A stretch of DNA of 64,000 nucleotides from an uncultured Oscillospiraceae bacterium (GCA_934552825.1 CAKTEQ010000001.1:62001-126000), one strand, 5' to 3'; shown: positions 15,472-24,348, counted from the first letter of the stretch. Numbers and translations: made by a program. The notes: generated by a model not told the origin, from the sequence alone.

Positions 15472-15870
15472 TCATTTTTCGCAGAAGAACTCAATCTCCT
15501 CGCCCACCGGGCCGATGCAGAAGGCGCAGCGGATCGGGAACGGCGGCTGGGAGGGTATCGTCACGTCCATGGGCTCCCTCGTTATCTCGTACCCCGCGGT
15601 GCGCACAGCGCTGACGCAGGCGTCAACGTCATCCGTCGCGAGAGCGATGTGGCGCACAGCCCCCTGGCCGGGCTCGTCTTTCCCGTCGGCAAATATCTCT
15701 ATCCGCCCGGCGCCCGTGTCCAGCATAGCGCCTCCGTGGCGGCCCTCACCCCAGGCGCGCAGCAGCTCCATGCCCAGCACATCCCTGTAAAAGGCGACCG
15801 TCTCTTTGAACTTCTCCTCTCCGCAGCACTTCAGCGCCGCGTGGTGTATGCCGCTGATAAGCTTCTCCAT
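15472..15870 (-). CDS. VOC-family protein (glyoxalase/bleomycin-resistance fold)
   Basis: A single-domain protein of 132 residues. It starts with ISGIHHAALKC, contains AFYRDVLGMELLRAW, HIALATDDVDACV and ends EEIEFFCEK; this is the paired beta-alpha-beta-beta-beta layout of the vicinal-oxygen-chelate superfamily. His and Glu residues in these blocks could bind a metal. The ATG at 15870 is preceded by GGAGG at good spacing; an ATG at 15885 has no ribosome binding site. It stands alone between two terminators. Members include lactoylglutathione lyases and epimerases; the substrate cannot be told. Confidence 0.85.
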   Translation of the reverse strand: MEKLISGIHHAALKCCGEEKFKETVAFYRDVLGMELLRAWGEGRHGGAMLDTGAGRIEIFADGKDEPGQGAVRHIALATDDVDACVSAVRTAGYEITREPMDVTIPSQPPFPIRCAFCIGPVGEEIEFFCEK

Positions 15871-15930
15871 GGTGCGTACCTCCATCGTTTTTTGTTGATT
15901 TTATCACGCACTTCCCCTGTGCGCAACAGA

Positions 15931-15966
15931 AAAGCGCTCCCGATTTCCTCGGGAGCGCTTTGTTTT
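15931..15966. terminator. Terminator after ispH-S1 gene
   Basis: AAAGCGCTCCCGA and TCGGGAGCGCTTT pair across a five-base loop just after the stop of the IspH-S1 gene. In minus sense the stem is followed by TTTTCTGTTG. Confidence 0.8.
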
Positions 15967-15973
15967 TGGGGAA

Positions 15974-17941
15974 TTATTCCTCTTCGGAACCCTCGGCCTC
16001 GCCTTCGTCGCTCAGCAGCGCACGGATGGAGAGTGAAACCTTCTTCTTCTCCATGTCAATGTCTGTGATCTTGACTGTGACTGTCTCGCCCTCGGCGAGT
16101 ACGTCCTCAGGCTTGTTGATGCGGCGGTCAGCGATCTGGGAAATATGGATCAGGCCGTCGACACCGGGGATGATCTCAGCAAATGCTCCAAAAGGCATGA
16201 GCTTTACGATCTTAACGTCGATAACATCGCCGACGTTGTGGCTCGTTGTGAACACTGTCCAGGGGTTCTCGCCCTTGCCCTTGTAGCCCAGGGATATCTT
16301 CTTCTTTTCGGGATCGAAGGAGATGACATAAACGTCCACCTCGTCGCCGACGGACAGAACGTCCGCGGGGCTCTTGATGCGGCTCCAGCTCAGTTCGGAA
16401 ACGTGGACCATGCCGTCGATACCGCCGATGTCCACAAATGCGCCGTAGGAGGTGAGGGACTTGACTGTGCCCTTATACTCCTTGCCGACCTCGATCTCGT
16501 TCCAGATCTTATCAGCTGCTGCCTTGCGTGCCTCATATGTGACGGCACGGATAGAGCCGACAACTCTTCTGCGGGCGCGGTTGACTTCTGTGATGCGGAG
16601 CTGGACCTTTGTCTTGAGCAGTTCTGTGAGAGAACCGCCTCTGGGCACGCCTGTCTGAGAAGCGGGCACGAAGACGCGGATACCCTTTACATTGACGACG
16701 ATGCCGCCCTTGTTCTCTTCTGTGACGATGCCTTCTACTGTTGTCTTGTTCTCGCAGGCTTCCTCGATCTCGACCCAGTTCTTCTCTGCGTCCAGGCGCT
16801 TCTTGGAGAGCATTGCCGTACCCTCAACGTCGTTGACGCGGACTGTGAAGCACTCGATCTCGTCGCCAACCTTGACGATATCCTCGACCTTTGCGTTGGG
16901 ATCGTCACTGAGCTGCTCGACAGGAATGATACCGGCGTGCTTTGTGCCAAGATCTACATAAACTTCCGTCGGTGTGATTGCTGTCACTATACCGGTTACC
17001 TTATCTCCTGTATTTAAAGTTTTAATTGCGCCTTCAAGCATTGAAGCGAAATCCTCTTCGAGGACTTCAATGTGCTCCTCTCCCACAGCATTTTTGATGA
17101 TTTCATCGCTCATTTTGTCATAGACCTCCTTTATTATCCACCCAGGCGCCGAAGCCCCTGCGGTAATGCCAACGTTATCACACGCGCGGACGCAGCCGGG
17201 CTTTATGTCTCCGGCACTCTCGGCAAACAGCGTCCTCGGGCAGTTCTCCCGGCAAATGTCATACAGCTTGCGTGTGTTCGAGCTGCTGCGGTCGCCCACG
17301 ACCACCATGACATCGCTCCTGGACGCTATCTCCGCCGCCTCCTTCTGGCGTTTACGTGTAGCTCCGCATATTGTATCAAAATTTTTCAGGTTTGTACACT
17401 CTTTTTTTAATTTATTAACGCAATTTTCATAAACGGCTCTGGTGTTCGTGGTCTGGCATACAGTGGAGACCGGAGCGTCCCTGTACCGGGGATTTTCCCT
17501 GAGCAGCCTGTCCACATCCTCCGCGCAGCTTACCACCGCGCCCCCTCTGCACCAGCCGAGAATGCCCTGCACTTCCGGGTGGTCCGGGTCTCCTATGACT
17601 ATCACCCGGCGTCCGGCGCGGCTCTCTTCCATGGCTATCTCGTGTATCCTGCGCACATGGGGGCAGGTGGCGTCTATATAATCTATCCCCCGGCGCTCCA
17701 GCTCGTCATAGACCGCTTTCGTGACGCCGTGACTGCGGATTATCACGCCACGCCCCTCCGGCACCTCTTCAACGGAATTAACGGCGTAGGTATCCCGCTC
17801 TTCGAGGCGCAGCTCCACATTTTTATTATGTATTATGGCGCCGAGAGTTACATATTCCCCGGCGGGAGCGTCCATCGCCTTCTGCACCGCCATGCGCACG
17901 CCGGCGCAGTAGCCGGCGGATTTTGCAAGCTCAACGCTCAT
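15974..17941 (-). CDS. ispH: IspH (HMBPP reductase) fused to ribosomal protein S1 domains
   Basis: Residues 1-280 are 4-hydroxy-3-methylbut-2-enyl diphosphate reductase, the last step of the MEP isoprenoid pathway. The three cluster cysteines sit in GYCAGVRMA, ATCPHV and TICGATRKRQ. From about residue 310 four S1/OB-fold repeats follow, for example GTVKSLTSYGAFVDIGGIDG and VKLMPFGAFAEIIPGVDG, ending in an acidic tail. The same fused arrangement is known in Clostridia and is usually taken to supply the S1-like protein. The start codon overlaps the plsC stop by four bases. Upstream are plsC and cmk. No break in frame is visible, so the fusion is genuine. Confidence 0.95.
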   Translation of the reverse strand: MSVELAKSAGYCAGVRMAVQKAMDAPAGEYVTLGAIIHNKNVELRLEERDTYAVNSVEEVPEGRGVIIRSHGVTKAVYDELERRGIDYIDATCPHVRRIHEIAMEESRAGRRVIVIGDPDHPEVQGILGWCRGGAVVSCAEDVDRLLRENPRYRDAPVSTVCQTTNTRAVYENCVNKLKKECTNLKNFDTICGATRKRQKEAAEIASRSDVMVVVGDRSSSNTRKLYDICRENCPRTLFAESAGDIKPGCVRACDNVGITAGASAPGWIIKEVYDKMSDEIIKNAVGEEHIEVLEEDFASMLEGAIKTLNTGDKVTGIVTAITPTEVYVDLGTKHAGIIPVEQLSDDPNAKVEDIVKVGDEIECFTVRVNDVEGTAMLSKKRLDAEKNWVEIEEACENKTTVEGIVTEENKGGIVVNVKGIRVFVPASQTGVPRGGSLTELLKTKVQLRITEVNRARRRVVGSIRAVTYEARKAAADKIWNEIEVGKEYKGTVKSLTSYGAFVDIGGIDGMVHVSELSWSRIKSPADVLSVGDEVDVYVISFDPEKKKISLGYKGKGENPWTVFTTSHNVGDVIDVKIVKLMPFGAFAEIIPGVDGLIHISQIADRRINKPEDVLAEGETVTVKITDIDMEKKKVSLSIRALLSDEGEAEGSEEE

Positions 17942-18570
17942 TCGCCGCTCACCTCGCCTTCACTTGCAGCGCTCAGGCGCTTCTGCCCGGTACTCTCCCC
18001 AAGAGCAAATATTTTATCCATTATCTCAGCGGCCGCCCGGCGCAGCTCCGCCGGGTCTCCATCGCTGCACCGGACGTAATACGGCTCGCCGATAACTATC
18101 AGGTTGCGGCGGAACACCCGCTTTTTCTCCGGAACGTACACCGGCAGCACCGGCACATTATTCTCCACGGCAAGGCGCACAGCGCCGCTCTTTGCCCGGA
18201 CGAACTGCCCCGGATGCACGCGGGTGCCCTGGGGATAGATTATTACCTTATTCCCCTGACGAAGCTTTTCGTCCGCATGGGACATGGCGCCTCTGTCCGA
18301 CTTGCCCCTTGCCACGCCGAACACATTGAAGGCCTTTAGAAAAGCTCCCAGCACCGGCACGCGCAGCAGTTCCGCCTTTGCCATGAAGCACGGCATACTG
18401 GGAAGGTCCATTCCCAGCAGCATCAAAAGGGGATCCGCATACCCGGAATGGTTCGCGCAAATCACCGCGCTGCCCTGTGGTATCTTCTCCCTCCCAACTT
18501 GCCGGGTCGGGTATACAGTCCCAAAGGTCAGCCTGACTATGAACAGCAGGATCCTGTAAATTATTCTCAT
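17938..18570 (-). CDS. plsC: 1-acyl-glycerol-3-phosphate acyltransferase (PlsC family)
   Basis: The 210-residue protein starts with a hydrophobic segment (IIYRILLFIVRLTFGTVY) and carries the catalytic NHxxxxD box as ANHSGYADP. The second conserved box reads IIYPQGTRV, where most relatives have EGTR; the Glu to Gln change is seen in some family members but is worth noting. It would acylate lysophosphatidic acid at the inner membrane face. It overlaps cmk by four bases and ispH by four bases, so the three are translationally coupled, an arrangement common in Clostridia. Confidence 0.88.
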   Translation of the reverse strand: MRIIYRILLFIVRLTFGTVYPTRQVGREKIPQGSAVICANHSGYADPLLMLLGMDLPSMPCFMAKAELLRVPVLGAFLKAFNVFGVARGKSDRGAMSHADEKLRQGNKVIIYPQGTRVHPGQFVRAKSGAVRLAVENNVPVLPVYVPEKKRVFRRNLIVIGEPYYVRCSDGDPAELRRAAAEIMDKIFALGESTGQKRLSAASEGEVSGE

Positions 18571-19250
18571 CTTCCAAGCCTCTCCCTGACCGCATCTGTG
18601 ACGACCCTCAGACTCTTTTCAAAGCTGTTGCCCGTGGTGTCGATAGTCACAGCGTCCGGCGCTGCCTTAAGAGGCGCCACGTCCCGCTCAGAGTCCTGCT
18701 TGTCTCTGTATTTCATGTCCCGAAGCACCGCCTGGAAATTCTCCTCCGTGCCGCGTTTCTTTAGCTCATCATACCTGCGGCGCGCTCTGTCCTCCGCCGT
18801 CGCCGTGAGAAATATCTTCACGTCGGCGTCCGGCAGCACCACGGTACCGATGTCCCGTCCGTCCATTATCACATTGTATTCCCGCGCCATACGCCGCTGC
18901 ATCTCCAGGAGGAAATCACGCACCGCCGCCAGCTTCGACACGTCGGAGGCATACAGGGATATCTCCGGCTGGCGTATTTTGTCCGTCACGTTCTCTCCGT
19001 TGAGTATCACCTGCTGAGTTCCGTCCGGGGTGTACTCCAGCTCCAGATCCACGTTTTTAAGCTCCGGGATAACTTTCTCTATCTCTTCACGGACGATCCC
19101 GCGGCTGCGGGCATAGTACCCGACAGCCCGGTATATCGCGCCGGTATCAACATATATAAAGCCCAGCTTCCTTGCGACCGCCTTTGCAATGGTGCTCTTG
19201 CCCGCACCGGAAGGTCCGTCGATAGCTATGCTGTACTTTTTATCCGTCAT
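18567..19250 (-). CDS. cmk: Cytidylate kinase
   Basis: A 227-residue nucleoside monophosphate kinase. The P-loop is GPSGAGKST near residues 14-22, followed by YVDTGAIYRAVG. The CMP-binding insert and MDGRDIGTVVLPDADVKIFL, a Cmk signature, are present, with lid region RARRRYDELKKRG. It phosphorylates CMP and dCMP. The ATG overlaps nothing upstream; a 6-base gap separates it from the flavoprotein gene. Its length is typical for the family. Confidence 0.95.
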   Translation of the reverse strand: MTDKKYSIAIDGPSGAGKSTIAKAVARKLGFIYVDTGAIYRAVGYYARSRGIVREEIEKVIPELKNVDLELEYTPDGTQQVILNGENVTDKIRQPEISLYASDVSKLAAVRDFLLEMQRRMAREYNVIMDGRDIGTVVLPDADVKIFLTATAEDRARRRYDELKKRGTEENFQAVLRDMKYRDKQDSERDVAPLKAAPDAVTIDTTGNSFEKSLRVVTDAVRERLGR

Positions 19251-19256
19251 TTCAAA

Positions 19257-20501
19257 TCATTCCTCAATTTTATATTTTGCCATACCCTTCGCGGCAGCCA
19301 CCGCCGTGGACCAGGCTATCTGAAGATTGAAGCCGCCTGTATAGGCGTCCACATCTATCACCTCGCCCGCAAAAAATAGCCCCTTTACGAGCTTTGACTC
19401 CATGGTGCCCGGATTGATCTCCTTGACGTTCACGCCGCCTGAGGTGATTATCGCCTCGTTTATGGGGCGAGTACCCCGGATATCCACTGGGAATGCCTTG
19501 ATGATTTTCAGGAGCTTTCTCCTCTGCTCCCTTGTTATGGAGTTCACCTTCGTTTCAGGGTCCACACCGGTCAGCCGGATAACGATCGGTATCATCGTCC
19601 GGGGAAGCAGATCCCCCAGAGCGTTTGCGAAATCCCTGTTCGCGTACTTTTCAAAGTCTCTTAGTATGCGTTTATCCAGCTCCTTCTCGTCAAGGGCCGG
19701 CTTCAGGTCAATGCTGAGCCTGTAGTGCTCTTTCTCAAAGTCGCGCAGGTGTGCGCTGGCTGAGAGTATCATTGGCCCGGACACACCGAAGTGGGTAAAC
19801 AGCATCTCGCCGAAATCCGTGTACACCTTTTTCCCCTGGGAGTTCAGGACCGTCAGCCCCACGTTTCTCAGGGACAGACCGGACAGCTCGCTGCAATAGC
19901 TCTGCTCTGCCTCGAGAGGCACAAGGCTCGCCCGCAGGGACGTGACCGTATGCCCCAGACGCTGCGCCTCCCGCAGTCCCCAGCCGTCGCTTCCCGTGAC
20001 CTTGTAGGAGAGCCCGCCCGTAGCTATGAGAACACAGTCACACTCAAAACGCCTGTCCCCCGCGAGCACGGCTGTCACTCGCCCGTTCTCCGTCTCTATC
20101 TCCTTTGCCCGGCGGTGCACAAGCTCTGCGCCGCCTCGGCTCGACCACTTTTTCAGAGCGTTTACTATATCCCCGGCCTTATCCGACTTTGGGAACACCC
20201 GCTGTCCCCGCTCTGTCTTTAGCGGTACGCCCAATTCCTCGAAAAATTCCATTGTTTTTGCCGGCGGAAATGCCGAAAGACATGAAAAAAGGAAACGACT
20301 GTTGACGGGCACGTTTTTCAGCGTGTCCTGGACAGAACAGTCGTTTGTTACATTGCACCTTCCCTTGCCTGTTATAGCGAGCTTCTTGCCCGGGGAATCG
20401 TTTTTTTCAAGCAGGATGACAGAGCACCCAAGGCGCGCCGCTTCTCCGGTCGCCATGAGTCCTGCTGCACCCGCACCTATCACAACAACCTTTTTACTCA
20501 A
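19257..20501 (-). CDS. BaiN/HI0933-type FAD-dependent oxidoreductase
   Basis: The protein opens with a dinucleotide-binding motif (VVVIGAGAAGLMATGEAARLG). It then has the HI0933-family signature GKKLAITGKGRCNVTN, a second motif LIATGGLSY, and a C-terminal FAD-contact block LFFAGEVIDVDAYTGGFNLQ. About 415 residues from a TTG start at 20501, which overlaps the end of the RpiR-type gene; an ATG at 20561 would add 20 residues unlike the family and overlap more, so it was not chosen. The family includes BaiN, proposed to act in bile acid dehydroxylation, but most members have unknown substrates. Confidence 0.88.
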   Translation of the reverse strand: MSKKVVVIGAGAAGLMATGEAARLGCSVILLEKNDSPGKKLAITGKGRCNVTNDCSVQDTLKNVPVNSRFLFSCLSAFPPAKTMEFFEELGVPLKTERGQRVFPKSDKAGDIVNALKKWSSRGGAELVHRRAKEIETENGRVTAVLAGDRRFECDCVLIATGGLSYKVTGSDGWGLREAQRLGHTVTSLRASLVPLEAEQSYCSELSGLSLRNVGLTVLNSQGKKVYTDFGEMLFTHFGVSGPMILSASAHLRDFEKEHYRLSIDLKPALDEKELDKRILRDFEKYANRDFANALGDLLPRTMIPIVIRLTGVDPETKVNSITREQRRKLLKIIKAFPVDIRGTRPINEAIITSGGVNVKEINPGTMESKLVKGLFFAGEVIDVDAYTGGFNLQIAWSTAVAAAKGMAKYKIEE

Positions 20502-21354
20502 CCTTCTCGTAGACCTCGTATTCTTCCCAGATGTCCTCCAGTGTTTCAAACGTCTTCGCAAGCTCGCAGTTGTTCCTCTTGCCTACCGCCACTATGAGAG
20601 CGTTTATAAGGCTCAGCGGCGCCACGAGGGAGTCCACAAAGGACACCATGTCGCTGCGGGCATATAGCGTATGGCTTGCGCTGTTCACCAGGGGTGAATC
20701 GGGAGAGTCCGTTATGGCTATGACCTCAGCGCCCTTATCAGCGGAATATTTCATAGCCTGCACTGTCCGCTTGGAATACCTGGGGAAGCTGATGGCAATG
20801 ACCGCGTCCTCGGGGCTGACCCGCAGCATCTGCTCGAACACCTCGCTGGCGGAATTCGTGCTGACGAGCTTCACATTGTCGAACATCAAATTGAAATAAA
20901 ACGCCATAAAGCTGGCGATGGCGGCAGAACTCCTGACGCCCAGTATGTATATCCTTCTGGCGTTGACTATCGCGTTAACCGCCGCGTGGAACTCCTCCAC
21001 GCTGTTTTCCTCCATCGTTGAGCGGATATTCTCAATATCCGACTGGAGAACGGTCGGCAGCACATCCTGAGAGCTTATCCGGTCGTTGCCGACCTCCATA
21101 CGCTGTACGCTCGTGAGCTTTGTGCGTATCATCTCCTGGAGTGCGCGCTGCATCCCGGGGTATCCGTCATAGCCCAGCTCGGCGGCAAACCTGACCACCG
21201 TGGACTCGCTCACGCCCACAGTCCTGCCCATTTCGCTGGCTGTCATGAACGCCGCCTTGTCGTAGGATTCAGAGATAAATTTAGCTATCATCCGCTGTCC
21301 CTTGGAAAAACCGCTGAGATTATCGGAAATATTTCTGAGTACGTCTTTTTTCAT
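20494..21354 (-). CDS. MurR/RpiR-family transcriptional regulator
   Basis: About 286 residues from ATG 21354. An N-terminal helix-turn-helix of RpiR type is visible (FSKGQRMIAKFI, TASEMGRTVGVSESTVVRFA). It is followed by a sugar isomerase (SIS) domain with IYILGVRSSAAIASF and a phosphosugar-contact stretch (VIAISFPRYSKRTVQAM, AEVIAITDSPDSPLV). Such regulators respond to phosphorylated sugars. The frame is open to 21492, but the 46 extra residues are unlike the family and the ATG at 21354 has GAGGA ahead. The adjacent genes are not sugar catabolic, so its target is not evident. Confidence 0.87.
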   Translation of the reverse strand: MKKDVLRNISDNLSGFSKGQRMIAKFISESYDKAAFMTASEMGRTVGVSESTVVRFAAELGYDGYPGMQRALQEMIRTKLTSVQRMEVGNDRISSQDVLPTVLQSDIENIRSTMEENSVEEFHAAVNAIVNARRIYILGVRSSAAIASFMAFYFNLMFDNVKLVSTNSASEVFEQMLRVSPEDAVIAISFPRYSKRTVQAMKYSADKGAEVIAITDSPDSPLVNSASHTLYARSDMVSFVDSLVAPLSLINALIVAVGKRNNCELAKTFETLEDIWEEYEVYEKVE

Positions 21355-21496
21355 TACCTGAAGGTCCTCTTCTTTCAATTTGCCGATGGCATTTGATAGA
21401 ATAACTGCATCAGCGCAATGATTATATACGGCAGCGTCTGTAAATTCAACTGTTTTTTGCAAGTTTTGAGAAAAATCCTGCAAATTATACAAATTT

Positions 21497-22201
21497 TTAT
21501 CTCAGCAGCAGCTCAAGCTCGTCTTTATCCAGCGTCCGCCACTCCCCCCGGCGCAGTCTGCCCAGGCTGAGCTCGCCCTCACGCACCCGGATGAGTCGCT
21601 TTACCTTGAGCCCCGCCTGTTCGCACATGCGGCGCACCTGGCGGTTGCGCCCCTCATGAATAACGATGGAGAGCGTCCCGGAACCTCCTCTGTCCTCGAG
21701 GACCTCCACCTTCGGCTTTTTCACGGGCTTTCCGTCCAGCTCCATAGGAGAGAGGAGCACTGTCAGTCCCGCGTCCACATCTCCGTCAACCCTCACCACA
21801 TACTCCTTCTCCACCTGATGAGATGGATGCATGAGCCTGTTGGCGAAATCCCCGTCGTTCGTGAAAATCAGCAGGCCCTCACTCGCCATGTCCAGCCTGC
21901 CCACGGGATAAACTCTGGTCCCCGCGTCCTTCACCAGCTCCATCACAGTCTTTCTTCCCCGCTCATCCTTCACGGTGGTGACGTATCCGCGGGGTTTGTT
22001 CAGCATTATGTAAACCAGATCACTTTTCTCCGTGATTATCTTGCCGTCCACCGCGATCTCGTCCAGCTCGGGGTCCGCCTTGTCCCCCAGGAAGGCGCGC
22101 TCACCGTTCACGGTCACGCGCCCCCGCTCTATCATTTCCTCCGCCTTGCGCCGGGAGGTTATGCCCCTGGCGGAGATTATCTTCTGCAGTCTTTCTTCCA
22201 T
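21497..22201 (-). CDS. RluB-family 23S rRNA pseudouridine synthase
   Basis: The product is about 234 residues. An S4 RNA-binding domain (RLQKIISARGITSRRKAEEMI) precedes a RsuA/RluB catalytic domain with the conserved Asp in VGRLDMASEGLLIFTNDG and the HEGRNRQVRRMCE block. It modifies uridine in 23S rRNA during ribosome assembly. The start at 22201 (MEERLQK) has GGAGGATAGT directly ahead; an ATG at 22222 would add seven residues without a site. It lies downstream of the D,D-carboxypeptidase gene, as in many Firmicutes. RsuA-type activity on 16S rRNA is less likely. Confidence 0.92.
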   Translation of the reverse strand: MEERLQKIISARGITSRRKAEEMIERGRVTVNGERAFLGDKADPELDEIAVDGKIITEKSDLVYIMLNKPRGYVTTVKDERGRKTVMELVKDAGTRVYPVGRLDMASEGLLIFTNDGDFANRLMHPSHQVEKEYVVRVDGDVDAGLTVLLSPMELDGKPVKKPKVEVLEDRGGSGTLSIVIHEGRNRQVRRMCEQAGLKVKRLIRVREGELSLGRLRRGEWRTLDKDELELLLR

Positions 22202-22237
22202 ACTATCCTCCTGAGGCGGCATATACCGCCCCGCTTA

Positions 22238-23338
22238 TTATTCAAGAGCCGCCGCTCTCGCCCAGAAATCCTCAAAGGCTGGCTTTGCAATGTCCTGCCC
22301 GCATACGAGGTCGCACCTGAGCTCGCTCCCGTCGGGCAGCGTGTATACTACATACCCCACCTTTTTCCCCAGCTTTATTCCGCCGTAGAGAAACCGTGGA
22401 AGGAAAAGCTCGCTTTTTACGCTTTCTTCCCTGAGAAGTGTGCACTTAATATCGCTTCCGTAAAGTATTTCCGCCTGCTCTGCCGTGCCGCCTATCACAG
22501 GCAGCGTGTATGCCACCGCGCCTTTTGCGCACAGGCTCCGCTCCTCAAAGAGTGAGAAACCGTAGTCCAGCAGCGCTGCATGGTCCTTCCAGTCGTCAGG
22601 GTCACTGATAGTTACGGCAATCAGCGTATGCCCGTCCCGCTGTGCGGCGGAGACAAGGATGCGGCCCGCGGCTTTTGTGTAGCCGGTTTTGACGCCCACG
22701 GCACCCTCATACATCTTCAGCAGCTTGTTGTGGTTCACCATGTGCCTGCCTGCGGCCGTGGTGCTTTCCGTGGCGACTATCCTGCAAAAATCCGGGTTTT
22801 CCATTGCGCAAGCGGTTATCAGCGCCAGATCATAGGCGCAGGAATGGTGGTTTTCCCCGTCCAGCCCGTGGGGATTTTCAAAAAAGCTGTCCCTGCATTT
22901 CAGCTCCCGCGCTTTTTCGTTCATCATATCTGCGAAGGTCTCTATGCTCCCCGCCGTGTGGCACGCCAGCGCCTCTGCCGCGTCATTGCCGGATTTGAGC
23001 ATCAGGCAGTAGAGCAGGTCCTCCACCGTGAGCTTCTCCCCCGCCTGCAGGTATACGGAGGAACCTTCGATCCCCGTATACTCAGGAAGGATCTCCACCG
23101 TCTCTTCAAGAGCGCAGTTTTCCAGCACCACCAGCGCCGTCATGATTTTCGTAGTGCTTGCTACAAGCATAGGCTTTTCGCATTCCTTGCTGTAAAGCAG
23201 TGTTCGGCTGCCCGCATCCATAACAACAGCGCTGACCGCCGAAATTCCGGGGCTTTCCTCCCCTTTGGCGGCAGCGGCACCGGAGAATATAACAACGGCG
23301 CAAAGCAGCGCCGCGGCTGTTTTTCTTCCAAGGTTCAA
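22238..23338 (-). CDS. dacF: D-alanyl-D-alanine carboxypeptidase (DacF/PBP5 type)
   Basis: A signal peptide (NLGRKTAAALLCAVVIFSGA) leads to the peptidase S11 domain. The three active-site motifs are STTK (VASTTKIMTAL), SGN (MLKSGNDAAEA) and KTG (VGVKTGYTKAAG). A short C-terminal beta domain follows with no clear membrane anchor. The enzyme trims the terminal D-Ala of peptidoglycan stem peptides. The best start is a TTG at 23338, six bases after GGAGGTG; a GTG at 23353 overlaps that site. This start region is enclosed in a hairpin (see 23337-23373). It lies next to ytfJ, so it may be the sporulation-type DacF. Confidence 0.92.
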   Translation of the reverse strand: MNLGRKTAAALLCAVVIFSGAAAAKGEESPGISAVSAVVMDAGSRTLLYSKECEKPMLVASTTKIMTALVVLENCALEETVEILPEYTGIEGSSVYLQAGEKLTVEDLLYCLMLKSGNDAAEALACHTAGSIETFADMMNEKARELKCRDSFFENPHGLDGENHHSCAYDLALITACAMENPDFCRIVATESTTAAGRHMVNHNKLLKMYEGAVGVKTGYTKAAGRILVSAAQRDGHTLIAVTISDPDDWKDHAALLDYGFSLFEERSLCAKGAVAYTLPVIGGTAEQAEILYGSDIKCTLLREESVKSELFLPRFLYGGIKLGKKVGYVVYTLPDGSELRCDLVCGQDIAKPAFEDFWARAAALE

Positions 23339-23373
23339 AATAAGCACCTCCACAAAATGGATGTGCTTATTTT
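23337..23373 (-). promoter_or_regulatory. Hairpin enclosing dacF ribosome binding site and start
   Basis: An 11-bp perfect stem, AAAATAAGCAC / GTGCTTATTTT, extended by TCCA/TGGA across a five-base loop, begins 7 bases after the ytfJ stop. Its 3' arm contains the tail of the dacF ribosome binding site and runs to the second base of the TTG start. The T-rich 3' edge also makes it resemble a terminator for ytfJ. It may attenuate transcription, block translation initiation, or both. Confidence 0.6.
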
Positions 23374-23380
23374 TCCCATA

Positions 23381-23767
23381 TTATTCGGCTTTATCCTTTT
23401 TCTTGTCCACTATGTCGGATATCTTTTCAACCAGATCCGGCAGCGCATCCACGAGGCGGTCCACCGAACTTCCTGCAGGGGGATCAATGGACATGATTCT
23501 CACGCTGCCCTCTTTGACAACAACGAAGGCAACCGGTGTAATCTTCACCCCGGCGCCTGCGCCGCCGCCGAAATTTTTGTCGTCCTCCGCCTTCTTTCCG
23601 GAAAAATCCGAGCCGCCGGAGGCAAACCCAAAGCTGACCTTTGAGACGGGTATGAGCGTTACGCCGTCTGGCGTCGTGATGGAATCACCGATTATGGTGT
23701 TCACATCTATCATCTCGCGGATCTTCTGCATTGTTGTTGACATCACTTCTCCAATAGGATGACTCAT
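23381..23767 (-). CDS. ytfJ: YtfJ/GerW-family sporulation protein
   Basis: The 128-residue protein has the YtfJ layout: IREMIDVNTIIGDSI, a turn region TPDGVTLIPVSKVSFGFASG, a Gly-rich loop (NFGGGAGAGVKITPVAFVVV) and a C-terminal amphipathic helix with many Lys. YtfJ (GerW) is made in the developing spore in Bacillus and is linked to spore germination. The ATG at 23767 has AAGGCGG ahead and overlaps the end of the DUF2953 gene by four bases. The DUF2953-YtfJ pair is also adjacent in Bacillus subtilis (ytfI-ytfJ). Confidence 0.92.
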   Translation of the reverse strand: MSHPIGEVMSTTMQKIREMIDVNTIIGDSITTPDGVTLIPVSKVSFGFASGGSDFSGKKAEDDKNFGGGAGAGVKITPVAFVVVKEGSVRIMSIDPPAGSSVDRLVDALPDLVEKISDIVDKKKDKAE

Positions 23768-24342
23768 TTTTGCACCGCCTTTTCTGTATTGTCCGTTTTC
23801 GTTTTCTTTATAAGTGGTATCAGGAACCCACAGGCGATGTATACCGCCTGCCACACTGCCAACGTGACCTTCGCGTCCAGATATATTGACGACTTCTCGC
23901 TCTCGAAATCCGCCCGGACTGTGAGGTCCCGCTTTTTCACGTTCAGATTATTCTCCAAAACAGGCACTATCATACCCATGAACGCCTGTCCCGCACCGTA
24001 TTCAACGGCAACCTTCATCGGGTCGTCCCCCGCCGCCGTGTAGCACAAGGTCAGCCGGTCCACCCGCAGCTTCCTGCGCAGGCGGCGCAGCGCCTCAAGC
24101 ACGTCCGGCAGCAGACTCTTCACCGTCTCCACTGTCCCGCCTTTTTTCTTGCCGACCGGCTCCTTCTTCTCACTTTTTTGCGAGGATCTCTTGCCCCGTC
24201 CTGTTAGTCTCACGTGAATCGGTCCGATGCAGGCGGCGGCATAGAAGCCGTCCTCGTCATACACCGCGTTCACGCCGACGCGCAGCAGTGCCAAAAGCAG
24301 CAGAACAAGTATTATTATGCCTATAATGATCAGCGCTGTCAA
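23764..24342 (-). CDS. DUF2953 membrane protein (YtfI-like)
   Basis: One N-terminal membrane segment (LIIIGIIILVLLLLALLRVG) is followed by a soluble region with a basic, Lys-rich linker near residues 50-70 and the DUF2953 C-terminal block (VKKRDLTVRADFESEKSS, then a second hydrophobic segment). 192 residues, starting from a TTG with AGGGTGATAAGGA just ahead. It lies directly upstream of ytfJ with a four-base overlap, the order found in spore formers. The function is unknown; a sporulation role is inferred from the neighbour. Confidence 0.85.
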   Translation of the reverse strand: MTALIIIGIIILVLLLLALLRVGVNAVYDEDGFYAAACIGPIHVRLTGRGKRSSQKSEKKEPVGKKKGGTVETVKSLLPDVLEALRRLRRKLRVDRLTLCYTAAGDDPMKVAVEYGAGQAFMGMIVPVLENNLNVKKRDLTVRADFESEKSSIYLDAKVTLAVWQAVYIACGFLIPLIKKTKTDNTEKAVQK

Positions 24343-24348
24343 TCCTTA

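Noticed and set aside
20502..20561. ATG start for the BaiN-type flavoprotein gene at 20561
   Set aside because: It would overlap the regulator gene by 68 bases and add 20 basic residues before the FAD motif; the TTG at 20501 fits the family better.
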